From Tetracentron sinense (Eukaryota; Streptophyta; Magnoliopsida; Trochodendrales; Trochodendraceae): DNA of 64,000 nucleotides. The stretch covers positions 28,982,505 through 29,046,504 of the forward strand of contig CM026571.1 of NCBI GenBank assembly GCA_015143295.1, written 5' to 3'. Below are positions 23,509-32,627 of the stretch, piece after piece (within the stretch, counting starts at the first letter, position 1; each line of letters opens with the position of its first letter). The notes beneath the pieces are model-generated. The model made no database searches, was not told the origin of the DNA, and saw only the letters and a list, made by a program, of their open reading frames with translations. A program made the position numbers and the translations under genes.

Positions 23509-24696
23509 GTATATTTCTAAGAGGCGAATAGGTAAGTTTGAACTTGCACATCCGTTGGAGGTTGGAGAAACAGATTAGTGGAGATAGAGGGAAATGAAAA
23601 TGAATTTTGGTCCACCTTTAAAAAAAAAAAAAAAAAAACTATTTCTAGGAGACAAATAGGAAATTTTGAGGTTTCAATATTATTTACTTTAGCAGTCAAA
23701 ACACATATCCTTTTGTTTCCTAGAGGGGAATTTAACGCCAAAGGTGACATATAGGCAAATTTTCCCTAATTTTCAAAAAGGAAGTTAATGATCAAGTGGT
23801 TAGCGTTGTCGGATTGGGTCGTCTGGGTGGTATGACAACCTACACCCTCGGTCCCACAGGATGGCCCTAAGTAACCAGAGCGAGAGTGTGAGAGCGTCAA
23901 GTGTCAATTTAGGATAGGGTCGGGAGCGCTTCCGTAGCGCTGAAATATATACATAAAAATGTATACTTGATGTTCTTGAAAATTACTTGTAGATGTAAAT
24001 ATATCTTTTTTACTTTTCTAAATAAGAGAAAATTGATAAAATCATTCATAATTCAAATTTATAATCACAGCAAGCAAGATGACTATTGAATTATTAAATG
24101 TATCTTTCTAAATTCATTTACAAGATCATTAATAATTAACAAATCTTATATAAATCTTGTATCCTACAAAGAAAAATGACAAAATACACTCTATTTAACA
24201 TGAAAAATTAGGATAAAAATAAATTTTTACACAAAACCGCACCTTTAGGTGAGAGTGAGGTTTACAAAAGTTGAAATTGAGCTCCTAAGGTGAGACCGAG
24301 GTTTGAGAACGGGAGCGGGTAGCAGGTTAGGAGGTTTGGGTTACTAAGGGATGGCCTCTCTACTTGCGCAGTTGGGAAGAAATGTTTTATTTTTTTATGA
24401 TTCATAAATTCATTGTTTTTGTGCAGGAATACGATACCAACCTTGATGGAGAACTCGATCGAGAAGAATTTACAGGCTTTATTCAGAAGTTGGCTGCCGA
24501 GACGCTAACCAAAGTTAGTCATGAATTTATGGTCGCTGTGGTTGTAGCACCAACAGTTGCAATAGCGACAAAGAAAGCGACTGAGGGCCTCCCGGGTGTT
24601 GGGAAGATGGTGCATAGAGTCCCCACTTCTATTTGCGCATCCCTTGCGACTCTCGGGGTTGTCTTTTTCCAAAACTCATCCCATCGAATCAAATAG
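14815..24696 (+). CDS. EF-hand calcium-binding protein gene (exons 14815-14941, 15047-15119, 24427-24696)
   Basis: Three exons join in frame to encode about 156 residues, ending in TAG at 24694-24696. The first visible exon contains ITDRVFDLFKDETGKVN and ELYNAVLLIY. Splicing creates NDINKYLPGPHFDPPSKAQ in the second. The third begins with an EF-hand whose 12-residue loop is DTNLDGELDREE: acidic or oxygen ligands at positions 1, 3, 5 and 12, Gly at position 6. A hydrophobic tail follows with VVVAPTVAIATKKATEG and a second hydrophobic stretch near the end. This order matches a small plant EF-hand family with a C-terminal hydrophobic tail. Calcium binding is expected from the loop; its partners are unknown. 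The start codon exon is missing: the first exon opens in the middle of a codon, so an upstream exon must exist. A short one ending ATGG would give MGKG, but I could not place it. An AATAAA lies at 24766-24771. Confidence 0.85.
15047..15119 (+). CDS. EF-hand gene, middle coding exon
   Basis: The acceptor is a T-rich tract ending ACTGTAG at 15046 and the donor is AAG/GTACTC at 15120. The 73-bp exon supplies the T that completes Asn, then DINKYLPGPHFDPPSKAQMK and AMMK. It ends on a codon boundary. Confidence 0.85.
17460..18350. mobile_element. Possible LTR remnant
   Basis: GGGCTGG, GGGCCTA and CTTGGGCTT motifs at 18150-18310 and the end AAATCGAGGA...TGATGT-like (minus strand TGATGTAAATCGAGGACC) resemble chromovirus LTRs in style. 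No partner LTR, primer site or target duplication was found. Confidence 0.25.
18798..18815. repeat. (TC)n microsatellite
   Basis: Short CT/TC dinucleotide run in the EF-hand intron, within a region with a TATAAATAAT-like motif just upstream. Confidence 0.6.
19716..19758. repeat. (AAAGCCC)n tandem repeat, about six units
   Basis: A 7-bp unit, AAAGCCC, is repeated in tandem about six times. It has the same length as the plant telomere unit AAACCCT but a different sequence, so it is recorded only as a microsatellite. Confidence 0.8.
20361..21414 (+). mobile_element. Probable Ty3/gypsy (Tat/Ogre-like) LTR remnant
   Basis: A TGTCATACCCC start is preceded by a purine-rich stretch (AAGGAGAAGGGTGGG). 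Near the 3' end lies GAGGTGCCTAACACCTTCCC, a motif I associate with plant Tat/Ogre-type LTRs. It is followed by CTTACCTAGAAT and a GGCAGCGACTTA segment that could be a decayed primer site. Several CGTTCGAAC palindromes occur at 19975-20030 and 20665-20890. No internal domains follow, so it is truncated or solo. Confidence 0.4.
21580..22330 (+). pseudogene. Decayed copia gag fragment
   Basis: Translation gives WDAENAIVMSWLIHF, then SNGYLFLVRYV, then WIIIRPF/DHYQTFQ and EQNHVFELLADLN in shifted frames. It continues with a Ser/Gly/Arg-rich linker (RGGRNGSRGRGGDRFG) and a degenerate zinc-knuckle region. This order matches the UBN2-type gag of plant copia elements (family pattern NA.V.SW.....P.I..G......A...W). 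Multiple stops and frameshifts show it is dead. It has no flanking LTR of its own that I can identify. Confidence 0.6.
22656..22760. mobile_element. Left end of a hAT-like element
   Basis: CAGTGTAGTCAAGGCGTCTA opens a block of repeated TGCCTAGGCGAT motifs, the style of hAT sub-terminal repeats. No matching right end or 8-bp duplication was found, so it may be truncated. Confidence 0.35.
23001..23258 (-). repeat. Dispersed repeat family R1, copy A (inverted)
   Basis: This segment, read on the minus strand, is similar to 46100-46347 and 54748-54996. Shared landmarks are TAGTGATTAGCCCACC at one end, ACTACATA-TCAAATGCC, a TAACC...CCTAGGG core and AAGTTAAGCATTT at the other end. It has no coding content. 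Confidence 0.65.
23420..23504. repeat. (GA)n followed by (TA)n microsatellite
   Basis: About 42 bp of GA dinucleotides, then AACT and about 38 bp of TA dinucleotides. Confidence 0.9.
24427..24696 (+). CDS. EF-hand gene, last coding exon
   Basis: The acceptor is TTTTTGTGCAG, ending at 24426. The 270-bp exon encodes the complete EF-hand DTNLDGELDREE with flanking helices (EYD before, FTGFIQKL after). A hydrophobic tail with APTVAIATKKATEG and PGVGKMVHRVP follows, then stop TAG. The reading frame is intact and joins in phase with the exon at 15119. Confidence 0.85.
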   Translation, partial: EYDTNLDGELDREEFTGFIQKLAAETLTKVSHEFMVAVVVAPTVAIATKKATEGLPGVGKMVHRVPTSICASLATLGVVFFQNSSHRIK

Positions 24697-25271
24697 AGTC
24701 ATTGTTGTTTTTTCCAGTATTATTGTTTTGATGATATATAATGTTTCCCTATATTGTATAACAAAAATAAAAAATGGAATAATTTCTTTATGTTGGTGAG
24801 GGAAATATTGCAACTGATATTCTGCTTAAAGTCTAAAAAAAACATTGCCAAAATTTCTGTGGGAGATTTTAGAAAACTGAAATTGTATTGGGTATAATAT
24901 TACAATAGAATTGAGGTGTCATCTGATGTTGGACTGTTGAATCTGCAGGATGCTGGGAAGATTTCTCGACTTGTTTATTTATTATTACTAGTAGGAATTT
25001 GGAGTAATGTTTATACGAGGTAGTTAAGACCTGTTTGGATGTCCAACTTGGACTAATTTAAAACATGGTTATGAATAACACAAGGCCCCACAAAACTTGT
25101 CATGAGTAAAATTGAATTTAAGGAATTATCAATTTATATTAGAATTTGCTTTAGTTGTGTTCCTGCTGGTCGAGAGTTATTGATGAATCTCTCTTATAAG
25201 AGCAGGCACAGCCACCTCCATAGACGATTTATGATATAAATCATTCACCGGAGAAGCAAGATGGCTGCCCC
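24697..25271 (+). other. 3' flank of the EF-hand gene
   Basis: Probable 3' UTR with an AATAAA at 24766-24771, then AT-rich sequence up to the chromovirus. I see no other gene here. Confidence 0.5.
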
Positions 25272-25729
25272 TATCACGGGCAATTTACGTTGCCAGGTAA
25301 ATCCCGTGCGACACTTGATCAATCCGTTGATCAAGTCAGCCTATTCACACAGTTACCTAAGAACAAGAGTAAAACACACCACAATGCGCAAGAAAGAAGC
25401 AAATATCAATATTATTACATGAAGGGAAAGGTTACAAGACACTATACAGGTATTGGAAATAAAAGACACTAGGGGAGCAGGTGATCAAAGATGGTGCAAA
25501 GACAACCCACTCAAGTGAACTACCACCTCCCCTACAAGGTGGAAAATAAACCTTTTACCATTTGGCAGAAGTAAACATCCTATGTGCTGGTGGAGTCATA
25601 CTCCCTTATTACAAAAATGCCACTAAGACTTTGGCGACTAAACTACCCTTTTACAATAGATCAAAAGACATACAAAAATAGGGCCATCACCAAGGCCATG
25701 CAAACATTACTGGACGAATGGTCGTGACA
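25272..25729 (-). repeat. 3' LTR of the chromovirus
   Basis: On the minus strand it begins TGTCACGACC directly after the polypurine tract and ends CCCGTGATA. The copy beside the primer site ends CCCGTGACA, so the last CA here is mutated to TA. A small hairpin, ACTTGATCAA-loop-TTGATCAAGT, lies 38-62 bp from the left edge. Confidence 0.8.
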
Positions 25730-25743
25730 TACTCCCCCACTTG

Positions 25744-26340
25744 TTAAGTTGACGCCCTCGTCGACTTGTTCGCTAAGTATTCTTCAATTTTATCTGCGAA
25801 GGGGAGAAGGGTGACGCCTAGTTCCCAACTAGCTTTGGCGTCGGATAGCCTTTTCCATATTACCAAATACTCTATGTGCGCGGGCCTGGTCGGTGATGCT
25901 TGGACATGACGATCCGTAACAATACATTCAACTTTTCTTTGGGGTACGGTCGTTACGGTAGCTGCAGGCCAGTTCGGAGTGTTGCGAGTGGGGTTTTCCT
26001 TGTCTGCATTATACGGCTTTAACACACTGGCGTGGAAGACCGGGTGATATCTGCGAAATGACTCAGGCAGTTTCACCTTATAGGAGACTTTTCCCACCTT
26101 TTCAGTGATAGGAAATGGTCCTTCATACTTGCGAACTAAGTTTTTGTTGCCTTTACGAAAGAACTTTAAGTTAACTGGATTTAGCTTTATCAACACTAAG
26201 TCTCCCACTTTGAACTTATCTTGTATTCTTTTCGGATCCGCAAATTTCTTCATTCTTCTAGCGGCTTTCTCAAGGTATGCTCGGGCAATCTCTGCATTCT
26301 TGTTCCACTCTTTGGCAAACTTGTATGCGCTGGGGCTGGT
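25744..26340 (-). pseudogene. Chromovirus integrase C-terminus and chromodomain
   Basis: From an in-frame TAA at about 26341-26343 the frame runs about 199 codons to a natural stop. It contains KFKVGDLVLIKL, KYEGPFPI, KVGKVSYKVKLPE and HPVFHASVLKPY, the GPY/F-type C-terminal integrase module. A chromodomain-like HIEYLVIWKRL and ASWELGVTL follows. The chromodomain is expected to bind histone marks and guide integration into heterochromatin. The upstream stop separates it from the integrase core. Confidence 0.85.
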
Positions 26341-26343
26341 TCT

Positions 26344-26607
26344 TTAGTAACCGACAACGACTGTATGAGGTGTTAGTGGTTGTTGCCCGGTTACTAGCTC
26401 GAATGGGCTCTTGTTGGAAGAAGAGCTTTGTTGTAAGTTGAAGCAAAATTGAGCGACATTGAGCAAGTTCACCCAATTCTTTTGATTGGCACTGACAAAG
26501 TGCCGGAGGTATTCTTCAAGGAGAGCGTTAAAACGCTTGGTTTGGCTATCAGTCTGAGGATGACTACTTGTTGAGAAGTTGAGCTTGGTCCCGAGAAGTT
26601 TGAACAA
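26344..26607 (-). pseudogene. Chromovirus integrase core, distal part
   Basis: Contains [20 protein letters not shown] and [19 protein letters not shown], the region holding the third acidic residue of the integrase active site; the usual N.R/E context here reads [11 protein letters not shown]. It is in the same frame as the upstream core but separated by TAA at 26635-26637, and it ends at another TAA near 26343. Confidence 0.8.
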
Positions 26608-26634
26608 TTCTGACCAGAATTTTTCCGTGAATCG

Positions 26635-26958
26635 TTAGTCCCTGTCGCTCGCAATGTTCTGAGGCACACCCCAGTATTTCACCACATTCTTCATGAACAA
26701 GTAAGTTGCTTCTTCTGCTGAGCAGTGCAAAGGTGAGAGGATGAAAGTAGCATACTTTGAGAATCTGTCGATCACCACCAGGATCGACCCGAACTCCCCC
26801 ACTTTTGGCAAGGCCGAAATGAAGTCCATGGAGACACTCTCCCATGGTCTCCTAGGGATAGGTAATGGCTCCAAGAGCCCAAGAGGCCTATTCCTTTCCA
26901 CCTTATCTTGTTGGCACACAAGACAAGTATTCATGTATTCTGTAATATCATCTCGCAT
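26635..26958 (-). pseudogene. Chromovirus integrase zinc finger end and catalytic core
   Basis: CLVCQQDK is the CxxC half of the HHCC finger. The first catalytic Asp follows in SMDFISALP, then VVIDRFSKYATF and a stretch ending NIASDRD, where the second catalytic Asp lies. A TAA follows immediately where the coding frame should continue into [10 protein letters not shown]. Confidence 0.85.
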
Positions 26959-27044
26959 ACGAGGTCAGTAGTATCCCCGTTCTAGCAAGGCATATGTACG
27001 ATGCCATCCTTGATGGCCTGCCCAAAGAGTATCATGACACTCTT

Positions 27045-27473
27045 TTATAGATCCTTCCTTAGGTCCCCCATCCCTGGGACAAAGATGCGGCTTCCTTTTG
27101 TGTAAAGAAGTCCATCGTTGATCCAGAAGCGACGAGTCTTGCCACTTTCAACTAGTGGCCAAATTACCTTCGCCTGGTGATCGGTCTTCAACCCTTCACG
27201 GATCTTATCATGCATGGTATACTGCACCCGTTGCACACTCCTGTGCATCACTTTCTTGAGGACCGCAAGTTCTGCTTTGCGACTTAAGGCATCGGCAACA
27301 TTGTTGTACCGACCCGGTTTGTACTCTAACTCAAAATCAAATTCCGCTAGCAACTCTTGCCAGCGCGCTTGCTTGGACGTGAGTTTCTTCTGCGTCATGA
27401 AGTGAGACACGGCAACATTGTCGGTCTTCACCACAAATTTTGATCTAAGTAGTGCCTCTACACCCGAAGGCAA
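27045..27473 (-). pseudogene. Chromovirus RNase H C-terminus and connection
   Basis: KFVVKTDNVAVSHFMTQKKL and GRYNNVADALSRK are the C-terminal RNase H landmarks. The frame is shifted by one base relative to the upstream RT. It breaks again at about 27045; the expected continuation KECHDTLWAGHQGWHRTYAL, with the HH half of the integrase finger, lies in another frame. Confidence 0.85.
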
Positions 27474-28681
27474 TGCACCACGGCAAGTAACTCTTTCTCT
27501 TGAGCCGTGTAGCGACGCTCCGCTTCAGATAATTTCTGGCTCTCATAAGCAACCGGATGTTCTTCTTGCACCAACACTCCTCCGATAGCATAGTCTGACG
27601 CATCAGTCTGTACTTCAAAAGACTTCACCAAGTCTGGCAGTGCAAGAACAGGATGTTGGGCCACGGTAAGCTTCAGTCTCTCGAAGGCTTCCTGGCACTC
27701 CCTTGACCATACCCAAACATGCTCATTCTTAAGTAGGTCAGTCAATGGTGCTGCAGCTGCTGAATAGTCTTTAATGAACTTACGATAGTAATTCACAAGG
27801 CCTAGGAAAGACCGCAGCTTGGTGGTAGTCGTAGGTGGCTCCCACTCTTGAATAGATCGGATCTTATCCTCCTCCATTCTCACTTTTCCTTCGCCCAACA
27901 CATGGCCAAGGAAACTAATGTGCTCCTGTGCAAATGAGCACTTCTCCTTCTTCACGTACAATTGGTTCTCCTTTAGCAAGGCCAACACCTTTTGCAAATG
28001 CTCAACATGTTCTTCAAGAGTTGAGCTATACAGCACAATATCATCCAAATAGACCACAACGAACTTGTCCAGGAACTCATGGAATATCTGGTTCATCAAT
28101 GTTGAGAAGGTAGCTGGGGCGTTGGTAAGACCGAAAGGCATCACCATGAATTCGAATGCGCCATATCTCGTCACGCAAGTCGTTTTAGGTTCGTCGCCCT
28201 CCGCGATGCGAACTTGATAGTAGCCTGATCGCAAATCAAGCTTACTGAAGTACTTGACTGTCCCAAGTTGGTCGAACAAATCGGCAATCAACGGGATGGG
28301 ATACTTGTTCTGCACGGTCAACTTGTTTAGCGCTCGGTAATCCACGCAAAGCCTCAGACTCCCGTCATGCTTGCGCTGGAAGAGGATTGGTGCCCCAAAT
28401 GGTGCCTTGGAGGGGCGAATGAAGCCTGACTCCAAGAGATCATCAAGTTGCTTCCGAAGTTCTGTGAGCTCCGGAGGGGCCATACGATAAGGGGCTTTCG
28501 CAGGCGGCTTAGCCCCGGGAACAAGTTCTATCTCATGATTAATTGTTTGACGAGGAAGAAGGGACTTTGGCAACTTGTCGGGCATCACGCTAGCAAACTT
28601 TGCTAACACCTCGGTCACTTCCTTCGGAACTGGATCCTGCTCTAGTTGAGACTCTTCTCTCAACGTAGCCAAGTAAGTCAT
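27458..28681 (-). pseudogene. Chromovirus reverse transcriptase and RNase H
   Basis: The longest intact frame of the element, 407 codons. RT motifs occur in order: LRLCVDYRALN, YFSKLDLRSGYYQVRI, FEFMVMPFGLTNAPATF and VVVYLDDIVLYS with the YLDD catalytic box. FLGLVNYYRKFI follows, then the RNase H start FEVQTDASDYAIGGVLVQ. It begins directly after an in-frame TAG that separates it from the protease. It ends at TAG (expected Trp) close to a one-base shift. Confidence 0.92.
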
Positions 28682-29320
28682 CTATCTCTTCTTCAACCCT
28701 TTCTTAAGCTGTAGGGCCGAAAGCATCTTCTCTCCACCTTTGCTTGCCACTGTTGGAATCATACATGAAGAGTCACCAAAGATGCACAGCGATCGCAGGT
28801 ACGACATTGGCACGGCCTTAGATTCCTGCAAGAACTCCATCCCCACAATGACCTGAAAGTCATCCATGGGAATCGCTGTCAAGTTAGTCTTTCCTGACCA
28901 AGCTCCCACTTCAATCGATACCCCCTTGGCTACCTCGTGAATGGGCTTCGCTGCTGAGTTCACAGCTTTGATGCGATTTGAATTTTTCTCCAGCTTCAAT
29001 CCCAGTCGCTTAGCTTCGCCTTCCGCAACAAAGTTATGTGTCGCCCCCGTATCCACCATGGCCCGGGTGGCCTTCCCATTGATCTTCAAATCAACGAACA
29101 TGAGTCCTTTTGACTGTGGCGCCTTCTCATCACCCTGAGTCTTAAGAGCATTTAGCAACCTGATGGCTCTCATCCTAGGTTGCTCTTCCTCATCATCATC
29201 ACTCTCGGACAGTTCCTCGTGCATAGCCGAGTTACTCACCGATGCCTGTAGAGCATTGAGGGCTTGTTTCTGCGGACAAACTGCTACTCGGTGTGGTCCA
29301 CCACATAAGAAGCACTGCAT
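28682..29320 (-). pseudogene. Chromovirus zinc knuckle and aspartic protease
   Basis: A CCHC-type knuckle CFLCGGPHRVAVC opens the frame. The protease active site is AMVDTGATHNFV (DTGA). A flap-like IPMDDFQVIVGMEFL follows. It is in frame with the upstream gag across a single TAG at 29333-29335 and in frame with RT across a single TAG at 28682-28684. Confidence 0.88.
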
Positions 29321-29332
29321 CGGCTTGGAACC

Positions 29333-30283
29333 CTAACCTTTTGAGGTTGAAGCTTCTTTGGTCGGCCCGGACTTGCCATTGCTATGCTTCTTTCCATTTG
29401 ATGGTCGAGAAGATTTATTGTGGCTAGTATGGGTCGAGGTCGCCTTCTTCTTGTTAGGGTCACTTGTGGAGTAGTCATTCAGACGCTCTGCTGCTGCTTG
29501 TGCTGAAGCTAAGTCTTGAACACGTTGCCTCTGCAACTCGGTCTGTGCCCAAGGTTTCAATCCCTCCATGAAGTAGAACATCTTGTCTTTCTCGGACATG
29601 TCCTTGATGTCTAGCATGAGGGCCGAGAATTGCTTCACATATTCACGCACCGTGCCTGTCTGATGCAACTGTCGCAAATTCCTCCTAGCGATGTACTCCA
29701 CGTTCTCGGGCAAGAATTGGGCTTTTAACTCCCGCTTCAAGTTCGCCCAAGTATCCACGATGCATCTCCCATTCTGAATGTCATCGTATCGTGTACGCCA
29801 CCATAACTTGGCATCACCCGATAGATACATTGTTGCTGTTGAGACCTTGGCTTCCTCTGATTCCTGTCTCACGGCTCGGAAGTACTGTTCCATTTCGAAC
29901 AAGAAATTCTCAAGCTCTTTTGCATCTCTCGCACCACTGTACGAGCGAGGCTCTGACACCTTCACTCGACTGTATGTCTCGGTAGGGCCATGAGGGTGCG
30001 AACCAACTGCCATGGTAAACACATTCAACCGGTTTGAGAGCTCTTCAATCTTGGCCTGGAGAGCATCCACTGTCCCCTTCACGTCCTCGGTCAAGGTCTC
30101 TACTGATTCGGCCAACTCCTGGTGTCCTTGTTCCATGTTGCTTACTCGGTCATCCATCTGTACCATGGTATGCAACATCCCATCAATCTGTGCTGTCTGG
30201 GCTTCCAAATCGTCCAGACGATCCTTGTTAGTGCGCGCTCCTGTCCCCTGTGCCATGTCTTCTAGCCTTGAATACACGGTCAC
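29333..30283 (-). pseudogene. Chromovirus gag (capsid)
   Basis: 316 codons. The N-terminal third is a heptad-like coiled coil (residues about 20-90). The gag capsid region follows, with YLSGDAKLWWRTRYD, WANLKRELKAQFLPEN and LRQLHQTGTVREYVKQFSAL, then a basic Ser/Thr-rich tail. The first Met is close to the primer site, as expected. It ends at TAG just before the zinc knuckle; the following codons remain in frame, so one base change separates gag from the rest. Confidence 0.88.
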
Positions 30284-30303
30284 GACCTTGCTCTGATACC
30301 AAC

Positions 30304-30409
30304 TGTCACGGGCAATTTACGTTGCCAGGTAAATCCCGTGCGGCACTTGATTAACGGATTGATCAAGTGCCGCACGGGATTTACCTGGCAACGTAAATTG
30401 CCCGTGACA
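30304..30409. repeat. 106-bp near-perfect palindrome in place of the 5' LTR
   Basis: The left arm begins TGTCACGGGCAATTTACG and the right arm ends with its reverse complement. The arms are about 51 bp with one visible mismatch (T versus C next to the loop) around the 4-nt loop CGGA. The left arm equals the terminal 51 bp of the LTR as seen at 25272-25322 with two differences. The loop is TCCG in the 3' LTR, the opposite orientation. Confidence 0.9.
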
Positions 30410-30729
30410 CTAAGGAGCCATATCACCTGTATCACTTCTGGCACAAATCATTTAGATCGCTCCCAAGGTCCGGCATTCACCAGGAAGAATTGGCAGTCTG
30501 GTTCCAACAACTTTAAGGTACGGCTGGGGAGAGTTTTTACTAACCCATTAAGGTGTAATGCATTTCAAGAAGCCATTGTCTAGGTCCTCCCCTTAAATAG
30601 GATCATATCACAATCCTATTCTGTTGCAACCTAACCTGAACAATGATCGTTAGGGGAAGTTGTTTTGTTTCGAGGCAATGTTCTGCATCACCCTGGCTAC
30701 CATGAAGCTGTGACCTAAGCTTGGGAAAT
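30410..30729. other. Region without a supported gene
   Basis: Short spacer between the chromovirus and the dispersed repeat; no open frame or repeat was recognised. Confidence 0.5.
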
Positions 30730-30970
30730 CATAGTTGCAGGGAAGCTATGTACATGGTCGGTTACTTGCTTTTCAGGAAGCTCATTTTCCAAACTCACTT
30801 CTTAAAAAGTTAGCTTCCATTGCATCAATGATTAAAGGGGATATGTAAATAGGAAGTGGTGGGATAGACCCGGGTATACAACATAGGGTATAGACCTTGA
30901 GTAAGTATTATTAGATTGAAACTTAAGGCACTTCTCTATAAAAATATCATGTAAGATAAAATTTAAGATA

Positions 30971-31118
30971 AAAAGTAATTTGGGAGAGAAAAGATATACT
31001 TTATTATGCTTCCAATCCAATATATATACACAGAATTCCTAACTAAATAAGGATAGAACAAAAATAGGAAATTAATTAAAGGCTAAAGAAACTGCTAAAA
31101 ATACTCTTAATTCCAACA
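30971..31118 (-). repeat. 3' LTR of the copia element
   Basis: 148 bp, same length as the partner at 35810-35957, with only a few substitutions visible between them. Confidence 0.85.
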
Positions 31119-31125
31119 CTCCCTC

Positions 31126-31875
31126 TCAAGCTGAGGTGAATATATTGATGAGTGCAAGCTTTACAAGAGAGGATTGCAGTAACGAGGGACCATTAGACTT
31201 GGTGAATATATCGGTAGTCTGATCGGATGAGGAAACAAAGTTCGGAGAAATGATACCTGAACGAACTTTTTCCCGAATGAAGTGAATATCAACTTCTATG
31301 TCATGAAGTATAGAGTCAGAGGATAACATAATGACATACTTATTATCACAGAATAAAGACGATGAGTCTATCGCTAAGAAGCCAAGCTTAGTCATAAGGG
31401 AATGTAGCTAAAGAAGCTCACACGTGTCCAAAGCCATGACATGATATTCAACCTCAATAGAAGATTGAGAAACAATCGCTTGTTTCTTACTTTTCCAGGA
31501 TATGAGATGACTGCCACAGAAATTTCATATGTTAGAAGTAGAGCACCTATCACTCTTATACCCTGCATAATCAACATTTGTAAAACAAGAGAGACCTGAC
31601 TATGCTCTTGTCGTATAAAAAAGCCCAAGACCAGGACAGGTCTTAAGGTACTGAAGAATATGATAAATTGCATCCTGATGAGAGGTACGTGGAGAGTGCA
31701 CAAATTGACTCACAACACTAACAACAAAAGTGAGATCCGGTCTTGTGTTCGTCAAGTAAATAAGATGACCCACAAGACGCTGATAAACGAACGGATCCGA
31801 TAGTAACTCCCCCGATTCTGTTGATAATTTAAGGTTTGGATCCATAAGAGTAGAAACAGGCCTACACCCAAGCAT
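31126..31875 (-). pseudogene. Copia RT C-terminus and RNase H
   Basis: MLGCRPVSTLMDPNLKLS, VYQRLVGHLIYLTNTRPDL and SQFVHSPRTSHQDAIY mark the end of RT. After a frame change, SSSLFCDNKYVIMLSSDSIL and DIHFIREKVRSG mark RNase H with its DN pair. Stops and shifts lie at about 31600 and 31392. Confidence 0.85.
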
Positions 31876-31911
31876 ACCTGTATCCTGAAGAAGGTCAAGA
31901 ACATACTTCCG

Positions 31912-32508
31912 CTAAGATAGGGATATGCCACGGTGAGATCTAGCAAACTCAATGCCAAGGAAATGCTGTAGAGGACCCAAGTCCTTAATGTCAAAGGACA
32001 CCCTGAGATCACACTTCACCTTAGCAATACCGTGTGCATCATCTCCAGTAATAATGATGTCATCTATGTAAACTGAGATGATAATACACCGTCCATCTGA
32101 CTGTTGCCGAATAAAGCATGCATGATCAGAGTGACACCTAACAAACCCCATATTTTGAGCTACATCACTGAAGCGACTAAACCATGCTCGAGGAGACTGT
32201 TATAGCCCATAGAGGAATTTTCAGAGACAACAAACTTTCCCTAAATACTCCCCTTGAGCCCGAAAACCAGGTGGCGGATCCATGTAGATAATCTCCGAAA
32301 GATCACCATTAAGGAAAGCATTCTTGACATCCAGTTGATGAAGAGGCCAAGAATAGGAAGTAGCAAGTGAGACAAGAAGACGAACCATAGTCAACTTAGC
32401 CACAGGAGCAAAGGTAATACCAAAGTCTTTACCCGGAACCTGAGTGAAGCCTTTAGCAACAAGGCGAGCCTTATACCTCTCAACAGTGCCGTTTGCAAAA
32501 TACTTCAC
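31912..32508 (-). pseudogene. Copia reverse transcriptase
   Basis: YKARLVAKGFTQVPGKDFG, FAPVAKLTMVRLLVSLA, LHQLDVKNAFLNGDL and the catalytic box SVYIDDIIITGDD are present. The two frames (32221-32508 and 31912-32151) are separated by stops around 32160-32220, where YGLKQ would be expected. Confidence 0.88.
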
Positions 32509-32627
32509 ACTGAAGACCCACTTACAGCCAACTGTACGCTCACCAGCAGGTAGATCAACAAGGTCCCATGTCTATTTTGTTGAAGAGCATCCATTTATGC
32601 TTTTATGGCAGCCACCCACTTAGGCTC

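Larger units (their letters stand above)
15120..24426 (+). other. 9.3-kb intron of the EF-hand gene, filled with transposon debris
   Basis: Donor GTACTC at 15120 and acceptor GTGCAG at 24421-24426. The intron holds a possible LTR remnant (17460-18350), a Tat-like LTR (20361-21414), a decayed copia gag (21580-22330), a hAT-like end (22656) and a dispersed repeat copy (23001-23258), plus long GA and TA microsatellites. I recognise nothing in 15120-17450 or 18350-19700 beyond AT-rich sequence and a C/T-rich stretch at 16100-16340. Confidence 0.7.
25272..30409 (-). mobile_element. Ty3/gypsy chromovirus with an aberrant 5' LTR
   Basis: On the minus strand the order is primer site, gag, zinc knuckle, protease, RT, RNase H, integrase, chromodomain, polypurine tract, 3' LTR. 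The primer site TGGTATCAGAGC (initiator Met tRNA) lies at about 30290-30301 beside the palindrome at 30304. Polypurine tract AAGTGGGGGAGTA lies at 25730-25742. The 3' LTR is 25272-25729. The expected 458-bp 5' LTR is missing; a 106-bp inverted repeat made of the LTR end takes its place. No 5-bp target duplication is visible. At least six stops or frameshifts interrupt the polyprotein. Confidence 0.9.

Noticed and set aside
23785-23940. tRNA-like A-box (CAAGTGGTTAGCG), possible SINE head
   Set aside because: No convincing B-box at the right distance, no cloverleaf, and no second copy in the window.
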